From Bacteroidales bacterium (GTDB taxonomy: Bacteria; Bacteroidota; Bacteroidia; Bacteroidales; Muribaculaceae), in contig JAJBVP010000071.1 in NCBI GenBank assembly GCA_020859755.1, positions 1-40,825 on the forward strand: 40,825 nt of DNA, written 5' to 3'. This document shows, one piece after another, positions 6,820 to 13,835 of this stretch (position 1 is its first letter; each line of letters begins with the position of its first letter). Under the pieces are notes generated by a model. That model saw nothing but the letters and a program-made list of their open reading frames with translations, made no database searches and had not been told where the DNA came from. The translations under genes and the position numbers were made by a program.

Positions 6820-8391
6820 ATGAAACCAACCGAACGCCAAAAATTGCCAGTAGGCATCCAGAGTTTCGCGAAAATACGCGAAAAGGGATACACTTATGTT
6901 GATAAGACTGCCTTAATCTACGAGCTGGGCTGCCGGGACTACGCTTACTTCTTGTCGCGGCCCCGCCGCTTCGGCAAGAGCCTGCTGCTCGACACCATGC
7001 AAGCTTATTTCGAGGGGAAGAAACATCTCTTTCAAGGGCTGGCGATTATGGAGCTGGAGAAGGACTGGACCGTTTACCCGGTGATTCGCCTCGACCTTTC
7101 GCAAGTGGAATCTACCACCAGCGACAAACTCGAAGATACACTATCTCAACTACTGCGTGAGGAATATAAACGCCACAACCTAAATGCTGACAGCACGCTT
7201 ACAGCTTCCGGCCTTTTCCGTAATCTCATCAACACCCTCTACAGCACGACTGGCAAGGGGGTGGTATTACTCATCGACGAGTATGACAAGGGGCTGGTGG
7301 ATGTTTTGCGCGATGAGGAGCGTCTGGAAAGTAACACCCAGGTTTTGCGGCCGTTCTTTACACAAATAAAAGCCCAAGGCGAATGTTTACGCTTTACGTT
7401 CATCACTGGTGTGGCACGTTTCCGCCACGTCACCATTTTCTCGGGGCTGAACAATCTTAACGACATATCCCTCGATAGCCGCTACGCTACTATCTGCGGC
7501 TTCACCCAGGAGGAATTGGCGAGCAATTTTAACCGGGCGCTCGCGAGTCTCGCTGACGAAAAAGAGTGGTCGATGGAATATCTTATGGCCCAACTGAAGC
7601 AGAAATATGACGGATATCGATTCACGGGAAAGAATGTGCTGGTGTACAATCCATTCAGCATAGTCAACTGCCTGGAAAAGATGTCGTTGGACAACTACTG
7701 GGTCTATTCGGGCACGTCGAAGATACTTGTGGATTTCATACGCCAAAGCCACTATGACATGAACGATATCGACGGTGCCGAAATAGAAAAGCATCGGCTT
7801 GGGGATATCTACACCAACGACAATCCCTTACCCCTTTTCTATCAGACGGGGTATCTGACGATCTCCTCCATCCATGACGACTTCGTCACCCTCACTTTCC
7901 CCAATGCGGAGGTAAGACAAGCCATGCTTGAGAATCTGGCACCCGTGTTTATGGAGGTGAAGGAAGATAAAGTGTCGTTCGCCTTACGCGATGTCAAGCG
8001 AGCCCTTGCTGACGGAGAGATCGACGCGGTGATGCGCAGCCTGCAGTCGCTTTTGGCCAGCGTGCCTTACCATTTATGGGACAACGAGGACAAGGAGAAG
8101 ACCTATCACCGGCTTATACACGTGTTCTTCATGATGGCCGGGGTGGCCACGCAGAGCGAGCGCGCCGTGAGCGGTGGCCGCATCGATATGTTGTGCCAGT
8201 CGCCACAGCGCGTCTACATCTTCGAGTTCAAGCTCGACGGCAGCGCCGAGGAAGCGCTGCGACAAATCAACGGCCGCGGCTATCCACTGCGGTGGAGCGC
8301 CGACGGCCGCGAGGTCTACAAAATCGGTGTTTCCTTCTCGTCGGAGAAGCGCAATATCAACGCGTGGCTTATCGAAGCCTCCCGGAGCTGA
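6820..8391 (+). CDS. AAA-like ATPase with C-terminal PD-(D/E)XK nuclease domain
   Basis: 523 aa, full length for the family (AAA-ATPase_like, PF09820, plus PD-(D/E)XK, PF08011), abundant in Bacteroidetes. The family start is present (LPVGIQSFAKIRE, then YTYVDKT). The Walker A-type motif is SRPRRFGKS (46-54) and Walker B is VVLLIDEYDK (148-157). The C-terminal nuclease core is complete: GRID with Asp456, then FEFK with Glu469 and Lys471, then Gln482 in ALRQI. Members are thought to be P-loop ATPases fused to a nuclease fold; their role (mobile-element related, defence or housekeeping) is unsettled. It is the only plus-strand gene in the left half, cytoplasmic, flanked by exported proteins, and ends 16 nt from the convergent gene at 8408. 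It is probably independent of its neighbours. Confidence 0.92.
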   Translation: MKPTERQKLPVGIQSFAKIREKGYTYVDKTALIYELGCRDYAYFLSRPRRFGKSLLLDTMQAYFEGKKHLFQGLAIMELEKDWTVYPVIRLDLSQVESTTSDKLEDTLSQLLREEYKRHNLNADSTLTASGLFRNLINTLYSTTGKGVVLLIDEYDKGLVDVLRDEERLESNTQVLRPFFTQIKAQGECLRFTFITGVARFRHVTIFSGLNNLNDISLDSRYATICGFTQEELASNFNRALASLADEKEWSMEYLMAQLKQKYDGYRFTGKNVLVYNPFSIVNCLEKMSLDNYWVYSGTSKILVDFIRQSHYDMNDIDGAEIEKHRLGDIYTNDNPLPLFYQTGYLTISSIHDDFVTLTFPNAEVRQAMLENLAPVFMEVKEDKVSFALRDVKRALADGEIDAVMRSLQSLLASVPYHLWDNEDKEKTYHRLIHVFFMMAGVATQSERAVSGGRIDMLCQSPQRVYIFEFKLDGSAEEALRQINGRGYPLRWSADGREVYKIGVSFSSEKRNINAWLIEASRS

Positions 8392-8407
8392 CGCGCGCTG
8401 TTAGAGG

Positions 8408-9331
8408 CTATCCGGCGATCTTGTGATACACCGGCTGGGTGAATCCGCAGAACGGGCACTCAGGGTCTATGGCACAGCGTACCGACTTTATCGTGAGGCT
8501 CTGCCCGTCGCTGGAAATGGACCCCTTGAAGCGACAATGCGTCACGTTGTCGCCCTCCCACGGGATTTCAAATATCACCGAGTCGTCCTCGGGGTCGTAA
8601 TAGAGCATGGTCACCGGCTTCTTCAGGCCCTTGTACATCGGCGAGGCGCAGTAGAAGTAGCCGCAGGCATTGTCCTTGTCGGGGTCAAACCACAGGTCGA
8701 GGCGCCACGGGTCGTCCCATTCGCTGGGTCCCTCCCAGCTGCCCGTGTAGGCCAGCTTGCGGCGCTCCTCGTCGGAAAGAGCTTCATCATCAGCCTCCGC
8801 GCATGCCGATTCGTTGATGATATGCCAGGTCATCGACATGTTGTTGTACACCAGCGGCTCTTCGGGGGCGTATTGGTTGATACACCCCACCAGTCCCGCG
8901 CAGTCGATGGTCATCACCACGCTGTCGCCGGGGGCGATCTTCTCGAATGTGACAGTGCCTTCCCAAGGCTCGCCCACGTGGCCGTTGAAATTGTCTTCCA
9001 TGGCGACAGTGTAGGTTCCCGGTTTGTCGGCGACTGGCACAAGTCGGCTTACACAGCCGTAGTGTTGCTCAAGCTGCGTGGCCTGGGCGAAAGTGATGCC
9101 CAAGCCGTCGGCGTTGGCAGTGATCCAGAACTGCGGGCTTTCAGGCTTGCCGTCGGTCGAGTAGCTCGACATCTGGGTCTCGGTGAGGCTGCGCAACAGC
9201 GAGTCGACCTGCTCTTGCGAGACAAAGCCTTCGTCCTCAGTCACGCTTTCTTCTTTTTGACCGGTAGCCTTTGTGGAGCAACCCGTCATAATGGCGGCTG
9301 CCGCTAAATACATAATGGCTTTCCTTTTCAT
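8408..9331 (-). CDS. Lipoprotein of unknown function
   Basis: 307 aa; MKRKAIMYLAAAAIMTGC is a lipoprotein signal with a lipobox-like MTGC. The mature N-terminus is Glu/Ser/Gln-rich, followed by two beta-rich halves. The first (about 70-170) carries FNGHVGEPWEGTVTFEKI; the second (about 195-300) carries YTGSWEGPSEWDDPWRLDLWF and ends in a Cys-containing stretch, AIDPECPFCGF. The GSWEGP...LWF segment recalls the opening of lipocalin-like calycin domains, but I cannot name a family. It is the last gene of the five-gene minus operon, 46 nt after the DUF2207 stop, and ends 16 nt from the convergent AAA-like/PD-(D/E)XK gene. It lacks the terminal WNG module of its operon relatives. Confidence 0.8.
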   Translation of the reverse strand: MKRKAIMYLAAAAIMTGCSTKATGQKEESVTEDEGFVSQEQVDSLLRSLTETQMSSYSTDGKPESPQFWITANADGLGITFAQATQLEQHYGCVSRLVPVADKPGTYTVAMEDNFNGHVGEPWEGTVTFEKIAPGDSVVMTIDCAGLVGCINQYAPEEPLVYNNMSMTWHIINESACAEADDEALSDEERRKLAYTGSWEGPSEWDDPWRLDLWFDPDKDNACGYFYCASPMYKGLKKPVTMLYYDPEDDSVIFEIPWEGDNVTHCRFKGSISSDGQSLTIKSVRCAIDPECPFCGFTQPVYHKIAG

Positions 9332-9377
9332 GCGATAAACTTATTATAAGGGAGATTACTCGTGATAGGCAAGAGAG

Positions 9378-11135
9378 TTATCTGAATCCGCCGCCTCCAC
9401 CACCGCTGCGACCGCGGCCGCCGCTGCGGCTGCTTCTGTGGCTACGGCCGCTGGAGCTCGAGGAGGAGGTATCGTGGGTGGTATATTCCTGCATGTGGCG
9501 GCTGAGGTGGCGGCTCAGACGGTCAACTTTCAGGTCGGTGGGGGTCATCAGAGGCACGCCCAGCTCGAAGAGTGCGGGATTGGTCTTGCGCAACTCCTTC
9601 TGCACCTGCCGGGTCACCCCGAACATTGTAGCGTAGACCATAAGGCCTTCCCACAGGGGGGCCTCCGTGAGCCGGCGCTCCTCGATGAGGGTGCTGTCGG
9701 TGAGGAAGCGGCGCAGACGGATTACCTCCACCACGCGCTTGGGATCATATTTCTCCAGATACTGGTTGCGCTTCTTTTCGTAGAGTGGGATGAGATCCTT
9801 GCGGTGGCGCTTGCCAAACTGCTCAATCTCCTTGTCGGTGAGGTCCTTTCCGGGGCCAAGGTCAGCGATGAGTAGCTCGCCGAGGACGGCTGCGCCGTGA
9901 TGCGCCCCCTTCTCGCGCGGCAGCGGCGGCCGCACGGTGCGCAGCACATCCTTCTTGCCGTTACGGGCTACCTCCAGGCAGCCCCAGGCCACCAGCTGGG
10001 TGATCTGGCCCTGCACAAGGTTGCGGCGATAGTTTTCTTCCGCCTCCCAAAGCCAAGGATAGCGGCTCTTGACGTTCACCTCCTGGCCGATGGCGCAGGC
10101 CTCGGGGTAGCCCATCGGAAGCGGCACGTCACGCCGCCAGCTCTTGAAGCCGTCGGGGTAGTCGCGCTCGAGGCGCATCTTGCGATTGAGGCGCTTGATC
10201 GGGGTGGTGATCCACCATATTATCAGGAAGGGGAGTAGGAATCCATAGGCTGCGTATTCCCTCCAACGGGTAAGGGCGAGAATCACTACCATCACTATGC
10301 CTCCCACCATCCAAATGATCACAAAGATCTCCCAGAGGGTGAATTCCTCGCCGTCGGTGTCATCTTTTTCGAAACTGCTTCCCTCGAGGGCCATCTGTTT
10401 CACCTCCTCGAATGTGCCGTCGCCCCGGCCGTCCGGGTGCCCCTCATGAGCAGGGGCAAACCAGCCCTTGGGCCAGGAGGCCATCAGCGTCAGGTGGTCT
10501 CCTTTCTCCATCGGCTGGTCGGTGGCGAGGGTTACGGTGAGGCTGTCGGCGTCGGTGGATACGGTACCTTCGTAGCCGAAACCCCAGAAAGCGCTGTCGT
10601 CGGTGAAGATCTTCTGGCCGTCGGCGCGGCTAACCGTAAGGCTGGCCTCCTCGATGGGTACTCCGAGCTCCATGAAGGTGTGATTGAAGCCGTCGGCATC
10701 CGAGAAGGAGCGTACCAGTCCGTCGAGGTGGTATCGGCTTTCATATATATGGCGTCCCGGCGTGCCCCAGCCCCAACAACGCTCGAAGGTGCCACCTTTC
10801 AGCTCGCTGATGCCGAAGTGGGCGGCCTTGTCCTGGCGCGAGGTATCACCCTCCCAGGGGGTGCGTTCAGTGAATGGCAGGGCTTTGCCGTCGGTAGTCT
10901 CACAGATGGTCCAACCGCTGAGGGTCATGTCGCCCATTCTGGTGTGACGCACATAAAACTCTGTGCCAGCATCGAAGGTGAGGTCCCACCGTTCCGTCAC
11001 GTCGGCGCTACCGTCGGGGTGCAGCAGCACCTCTATTGCGAGACCGTGGACCTCGTTGGCCACGGCCAAGAACGGGGCCACGGCCAGAAGCAGCAGCCAC
11101 AAAGCGGAACCCCGGCTTATCACTTTCATGATCAT
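9378..11135 (-). CDS. DUF2207-family membrane protein
   Basis: 585 aa. The signal peptide (about 3-26, ending AVANE) is followed by an extracytoplasmic beta domain (about 27-235) with the DUF2207 opening: HGLAIEVLLHPDGSADVTERW, then the YVRH, DGFNHTFMELG and PKGWF segments. Two adjacent membrane helices (about 271-288 and 293-313) lead to a cytoplasmic helical region, and the protein ends in a Ser/Arg/Gly tail (SGGRGRSGGGGGGFR), as DUF2207 proteins typically do. Members are predicted membrane proteins of unknown function, frequently near LemA or TPM-domain genes; here LemA is in a separate operon 6.5 kb away. It starts 20 nt after the upstream stop; a second ATG at 11129 (MKVISRG) is equally possible. 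Confidence 0.88.
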   Translation of the reverse strand: MIMKVISRGSALWLLLLAVAPFLAVANEVHGLAIEVLLHPDGSADVTERWDLTFDAGTEFYVRHTRMGDMTLSGWTICETTDGKALPFTERTPWEGDTSRQDKAAHFGISELKGGTFERCWGWGTPGRHIYESRYHLDGLVRSFSDADGFNHTFMELGVPIEEASLTVSRADGQKIFTDDSAFWGFGYEGTVSTDADSLTVTLATDQPMEKGDHLTLMASWPKGWFAPAHEGHPDGRGDGTFEEVKQMALEGSSFEKDDTDGEEFTLWEIFVIIWMVGGIVMVVILALTRWREYAAYGFLLPFLIIWWITTPIKRLNRKMRLERDYPDGFKSWRRDVPLPMGYPEACAIGQEVNVKSRYPWLWEAEENYRRNLVQGQITQLVAWGCLEVARNGKKDVLRTVRPPLPREKGAHHGAAVLGELLIADLGPGKDLTDKEIEQFGKRHRKDLIPLYEKKRNQYLEKYDPKRVVEVIRLRRFLTDSTLIEERRLTEAPLWEGLMVYATMFGVTRQVQKELRKTNPALFELGVPLMTPTDLKVDRLSRHLSRHMQEYTTHDTSSSSSSGRSHRSSRSGGRGRSGGGGGGFR

Positions 11136-11155
11136 GCTCTCAACGGTAGCACCGA

Positions 11156-12151
11156 CTATTCATAGTTGAGCAGATAGCCGTTCCATTTCAGCGTGTGGCG
11201 CGAGGGAGTGCCTTGGGTGTCGGGTTCGTCGTAGTCGAGCACCTCGATCTCGTCGCTGCACGAGATGGGCTTCAGCTCCATGCGGTGGTTGGGCGGGAAG
11301 TTGCGCGTCGTGACCGACGGGACTCGCATGTATTCTCCACTGGTGGTGTCAAGCCAGTAACATACCGCATCCGGCACGTCGGGGCGCCCTTTGAAGGAAT
11401 GATATACCAGGATACTGAGTCCGGGTTCGTCGCTGTGTTTCCAATACTCCACAGCGCATTGCCGGTAGTCCTCGTCACTGTCTTCATAGCCAAGCCATAC
11501 TTTGTAGAAGGCTTTCTCCTCCATATAGTCGGCGGGGAGGTCATATTGCGAGTTGCGCCCGAGCTGTATCAGGCTCTCGTCGAAGATATAGGCAGCAAGG
11601 TCGTAGCACACATCGAAGATAGTGATATAGTCTTTGGTGGCATAGATTGCCGGGAACCCGTCGGGATACCAGTCGTCGGACTCGACGCGCACCATCTTCA
11701 TCGTCTGGGGCGCCGACTGCAGTCCGTGGTTGTTGGCCGCGCCGGCGCGCCGTGCGTCGGTGAGGTCGAAGGTTGCTACATATTCGCCGTCCAGGCGCAA
11801 GGGTAGCACGAAGTCGAACGTCCTGACCGGCTCGCCGGCCAAGGCATGGTCGTCTTTGAGGCTGCAACGCAGCGTCCGCCAGTGGCCCTGGGCCGAGGGA
11901 TCGAGGCTGTTGCCCGGCATCACCTCGGCCGTGCCCGTCAGGCTCATGCCCAGATCGTTGAAGCCCGCCTGCCACAGGTGGAGCTTGCCGTCCTCAAGTG
12001 TCATCCGGTAGACCAGGCCGCGTGCCTGCTCGGGCACCACCTGGCTCCAACGGCCCGCCAAATTCTCGTCTGCCCGGGCGCCGAGGCAGCTGACGAAGCT
12101 CACCGCCAGAACTGTGAGCATGACCCGTAATGTCTTGTCAATATGTACCAT
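11156..12151 (-). CDS. Secreted protein, lipocalin-like N-terminus plus C-terminal WNG module
   Basis: 331 aa. The start at 12151 (MVHIDKTLRVMLTVLAVSF) gives a proper signal peptide ending LGARADE; earlier ATGs to 12190 lie deeper inside the upstream gene. This start overlaps the end of the upstream gene by 14 nt, suggesting translational coupling. The N-terminal domain (LAGRWSQVV ... SLTGTAEVM ... ATFDLTD) parallels the 344-aa lipoprotein at 1238-2272. The C-terminal domain (from about residue 165, DYITIFDVCYDLAAYIF) parallels the 197-aa protein at 12720-13313 (INIYTVCGDLAECIS). The end, RHTLKWNGYLLNYE, is the shared WNG tail. It therefore looks like a bridge between the two operons' protein families. 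Function unknown. Confidence 0.82.
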   Translation of the reverse strand: MVHIDKTLRVMLTVLAVSFVSCLGARADENLAGRWSQVVPEQARGLVYRMTLEDGKLHLWQAGFNDLGMSLTGTAEVMPGNSLDPSAQGHWRTLRCSLKDDHALAGEPVRTFDFVLPLRLDGEYVATFDLTDARRAGAANNHGLQSAPQTMKMVRVESDDWYPDGFPAIYATKDYITIFDVCYDLAAYIFDESLIQLGRNSQYDLPADYMEEKAFYKVWLGYEDSDEDYRQCAVEYWKHSDEPGLSILVYHSFKGRPDVPDAVCYWLDTTSGEYMRVPSVTTRNFPPNHRMELKPISCSDEIEVLDYDEPDTQGTPSRHTLKWNGYLLNYE

Positions 12152-12686
12152 AACCGTAGTATTCTGAACATTCATCGTAGGCGCGGTCATAATCGAACAT
12201 CATGGGCATGCCGGTGTCCCACAGCATGCGTATGTAGTGCATTCCATGCCAGCCAGCGTCGTAGTACTCCACGAGCCACCACCCGTCACCGGCCCACCTG
12301 GTAGATACATAGCCGTTGCGCCCGTCGCTATCGGGCTTGCCGTCCTGCGCGCTGGTGCGCAGATCGTACCAGGCGTAGCAATGCCGCCCTTCCTCACATT
12401 CGTAGTCATAAGCCGCCTCAAGGAGATCGAGAAACAAGGGGTGTATGCCCCAAAGCTCGTTTTCGTCACAACCATTCAGCCATTGGTCGTAGTTGTGCTC
12501 GAGGAATTCCGCTACTACGGCACTGTCGCATTCCGCGGTAAGCGCGACGTACTCATCGAATTCAATTTTCGACAACGGCACGTGCTCGGTAGGGCGAGGT
12601 TTCACTCCCGCAGCCAATATGGGCAATGCGACGCCGAGAGCTGAGGCCATGAGGCTGGCTCGCTTAAAAGTCGTTAATTTCTTCAT
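12138..12686 (-). CDS. Secreted small protein, Trp/Tyr/Asp-rich
   Basis: 182 aa with a signal-like N-terminus (MKKLTTFKRASLMASALGVALPILAAG). The mature part is acidic and aromatic: a helical region (LSKIEFDEYVALTAECDSAVVAEFLEHN) followed by a beta part rich in W and Y (GWWLVEYYDAGWHGMHYIRM). Several cysteines (Cys-Glu-Glu-Gly-Arg-His-Cys and others) could form disulfides in the periplasm. No family is recognised. It lies 33 nt after the first operon gene, and its last 14 nt are shared with the next gene. The operon context is the only functional clue. Confidence 0.78.
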   Translation of the reverse strand: MKKLTTFKRASLMASALGVALPILAAGVKPRPTEHVPLSKIEFDEYVALTAECDSAVVAEFLEHNYDQWLNGCDENELWGIHPLFLDLLEAAYDYECEEGRHCYAWYDLRTSAQDGKPDSDGRNGYVSTRWAGDGWWLVEYYDAGWHGMHYIRMLWDTGMPMMFDYDRAYDECSEYYGYGTY

Positions 12687-12719
12687 ATTTGTAAATCGTT
12701 AGATGATAATTACACGTGG

Positions 12720-13313
12720 CTATTTGTATTGGAAAGCGCCGCTTTGCCAGCACAGCTGGATGCGGCGGGGCGTCCCGTCGGCCGAGGCGTTGGTATAGTC
12801 GAGTATAATAAGGTCGTCGCTCTCATCCGGGATCTCGTAGCCTAAGGAGTGGTCGGTGGGGATGTCGCGGGGCCAAGGGTCATAACGGCGGAAGTACTTG
12901 TTCTGCTCAGGGTTGTAGGCGTAGAAGTAGATACGGTCGTTGCCGGGGCGTTGGCGGTCGGAATAGATCAGCCCAACAGTGAGGTAGGGCCCTGGAGCAC
13001 CTACCCAGTATTTGCATTGGAACACGGGGAGGCTTTCGTCGTCGGGCACCAATTTCACCGTATTATATTTTAGGTCGGCTTGACGCAATCCCGCAACCCG
13101 CGTTGTTGATCCCATGCCGAAACTGTCGAGACACGGCTCCGAGATGCACTCGGCCAGGTCACCGCACACCGTGTAGATGTTGATAGCGTTGGGCCGGGAG
13201 TAAGCAGCAGGGAATTGGGAGGGAAGGTTGGTCGGGGCTGTATCACTCGTTTGGGCGTAACCAATGAAGGATATGGCTGCGAGTGAGAGGATGCTAAGGA
13301 GTGAACGTTTCAT
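12720..13313 (-). CDS. Secreted protein with WNG-like C-terminal module, first gene of operon
   Basis: 197 aa with a signal peptide (MKRSLLSILSLAAISFIGYAQ). The mature protein consists almost only of the C-terminal module seen in its relatives: INIYTVCGDLAECIS, FQCKYWVG, YFYAYNPEQNKYF, and the end RRIQLCWQSGAFQYK. Compare DYITIFDVCYDLAAYIF, YWLDTTSGEYM and LKWNGYLLNY in the 331-aa protein two genes downstream. It may be a stand-alone form of that module. Its promoter is a TAnnTTTG element 44 nt upstream with the TTTGGTC site above it. It faces the large plus-strand cluster across a 522-bp divergent gap. Confidence 0.82.
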   Translation of the reverse strand: MKRSLLSILSLAAISFIGYAQTSDTAPTNLPSQFPAAYSRPNAINIYTVCGDLAECISEPCLDSFGMGSTTRVAGLRQADLKYNTVKLVPDDESLPVFQCKYWVGAPGPYLTVGLIYSDRQRPGNDRIYFYAYNPEQNKYFRRYDPWPRDIPTDHSLGYEIPDESDDLIILDYTNASADGTPRRIQLCWQSGAFQYK

Positions 13314-13356
13314 GATGAATTGATGGGGTGAAGGGGGGTCGTTCTGTCAATTTTTG

Positions 13357-13364
13357 CAAAAATA
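13357..13364 (-). promoter_or_regulatory. Promoter -7 element of the 13313-8408 operon
   Basis: Minus strand TATTTTTG matches TAnnTTTG, 44 nt before the ATG at 13313. No TTG at 20-nt spacing; TTTTGGTC lies 27 nt upstream instead. Confidence 0.55.
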
Positions 13365-13386
13365 AGCCAAATGTGGGTTAAGGTAG

Positions 13387-13396
13387 TAGACCAAAA
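13387..13396 (-). promoter_or_regulatory. Candidate operator TTTTGGTCTA
   Basis: TTTTGGTCTA on the minus strand, with the TTTG core 27 nt upstream of TATTTTTG. This is the third copy of the TTTGGTC layout seen at 2944-2952 and 6625-6633. Confidence 0.4.
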
Positions 13397-13728
13397 CACC
13401 AAAAAGGCTCGCCAAAAAACCTCCAAATGCTCCTCAACTATGAAAAATCGTGCATTGAAAAGCATTTATACATTTATGTGTCAAATGATTGCGATGGTCT
13501 ATTTCCCCATTCTTTCTTGGAAACCATAAACCAAATTTAACCGACGGAACAAAAGTCAATGTTTCGACCTTTCTTCCAAGCTTTGGCAAATTAGACCAAC
13601 GCAGCATCCTGATTCTATGTCGTTTATATTATTTATTGCGCGTGATTTAGCATAATTTGAAGCAAATTTTACCGATTTATTCAAGGAATTTTTGGACAAT
13701 AGTCAAGAAAATTGGAGTAAGGGTAGTT

Positions 13729-13736
13729 TAAATTTG
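13729..13736 (+). promoter_or_regulatory. Probable promoter -7 element of the plus-strand surface cluster
   Basis: TAAATTTG, about 100 nt before the ATG at 13836. No TTG at 20 nt; TTTGGAC lies 34 nt upstream, inside an imperfect inverted repeat (13692-13706), so activation by a bound protein is possible. Confidence 0.5.
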
Positions 13737-13835
13737 CAAAGGAATTTTAAAACTTGAATAATGATACCATGAAGAGTTACCCCCATAGGACCAACGTAAT
13801 CATCAATCTATAAATAACATAATATTCAAAGCATT

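Larger units (their letters stand above)
13314..13835. other. AT-rich divergent intergenic region
   Basis: 522 bp between the minus operon and the plus cluster. It holds TATTTTTG (13357-13364, minus), a second minus-strand TAAATTTG (13532-13539) with TTG only 17 nt above it, and TAAATTTG (13729-13736, plus). TAGACCA appears at 13387-13393 and 13592-13598 and inverted at 13495-13501. A TTGGAC-AATA-GTCAA imperfect inverted repeat lies at 13692-13706. No convincing protein gene beyond a possible 14-codon leader frame (13769-13813). Confidence 0.6.

Noticed and set aside
8423..9307. 294-codon plus-strand open frame opposite the 307-aa lipoprotein
   Set aside because: Antisense to a gene with a clear lipoprotein signal; low-information Arg/Val/Gly composition and no start context.
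12152..12190. Longer start for the 331-aa secreted protein
   Set aside because: It adds 13 residues before the signal peptide and deepens the overlap with the upstream gene.
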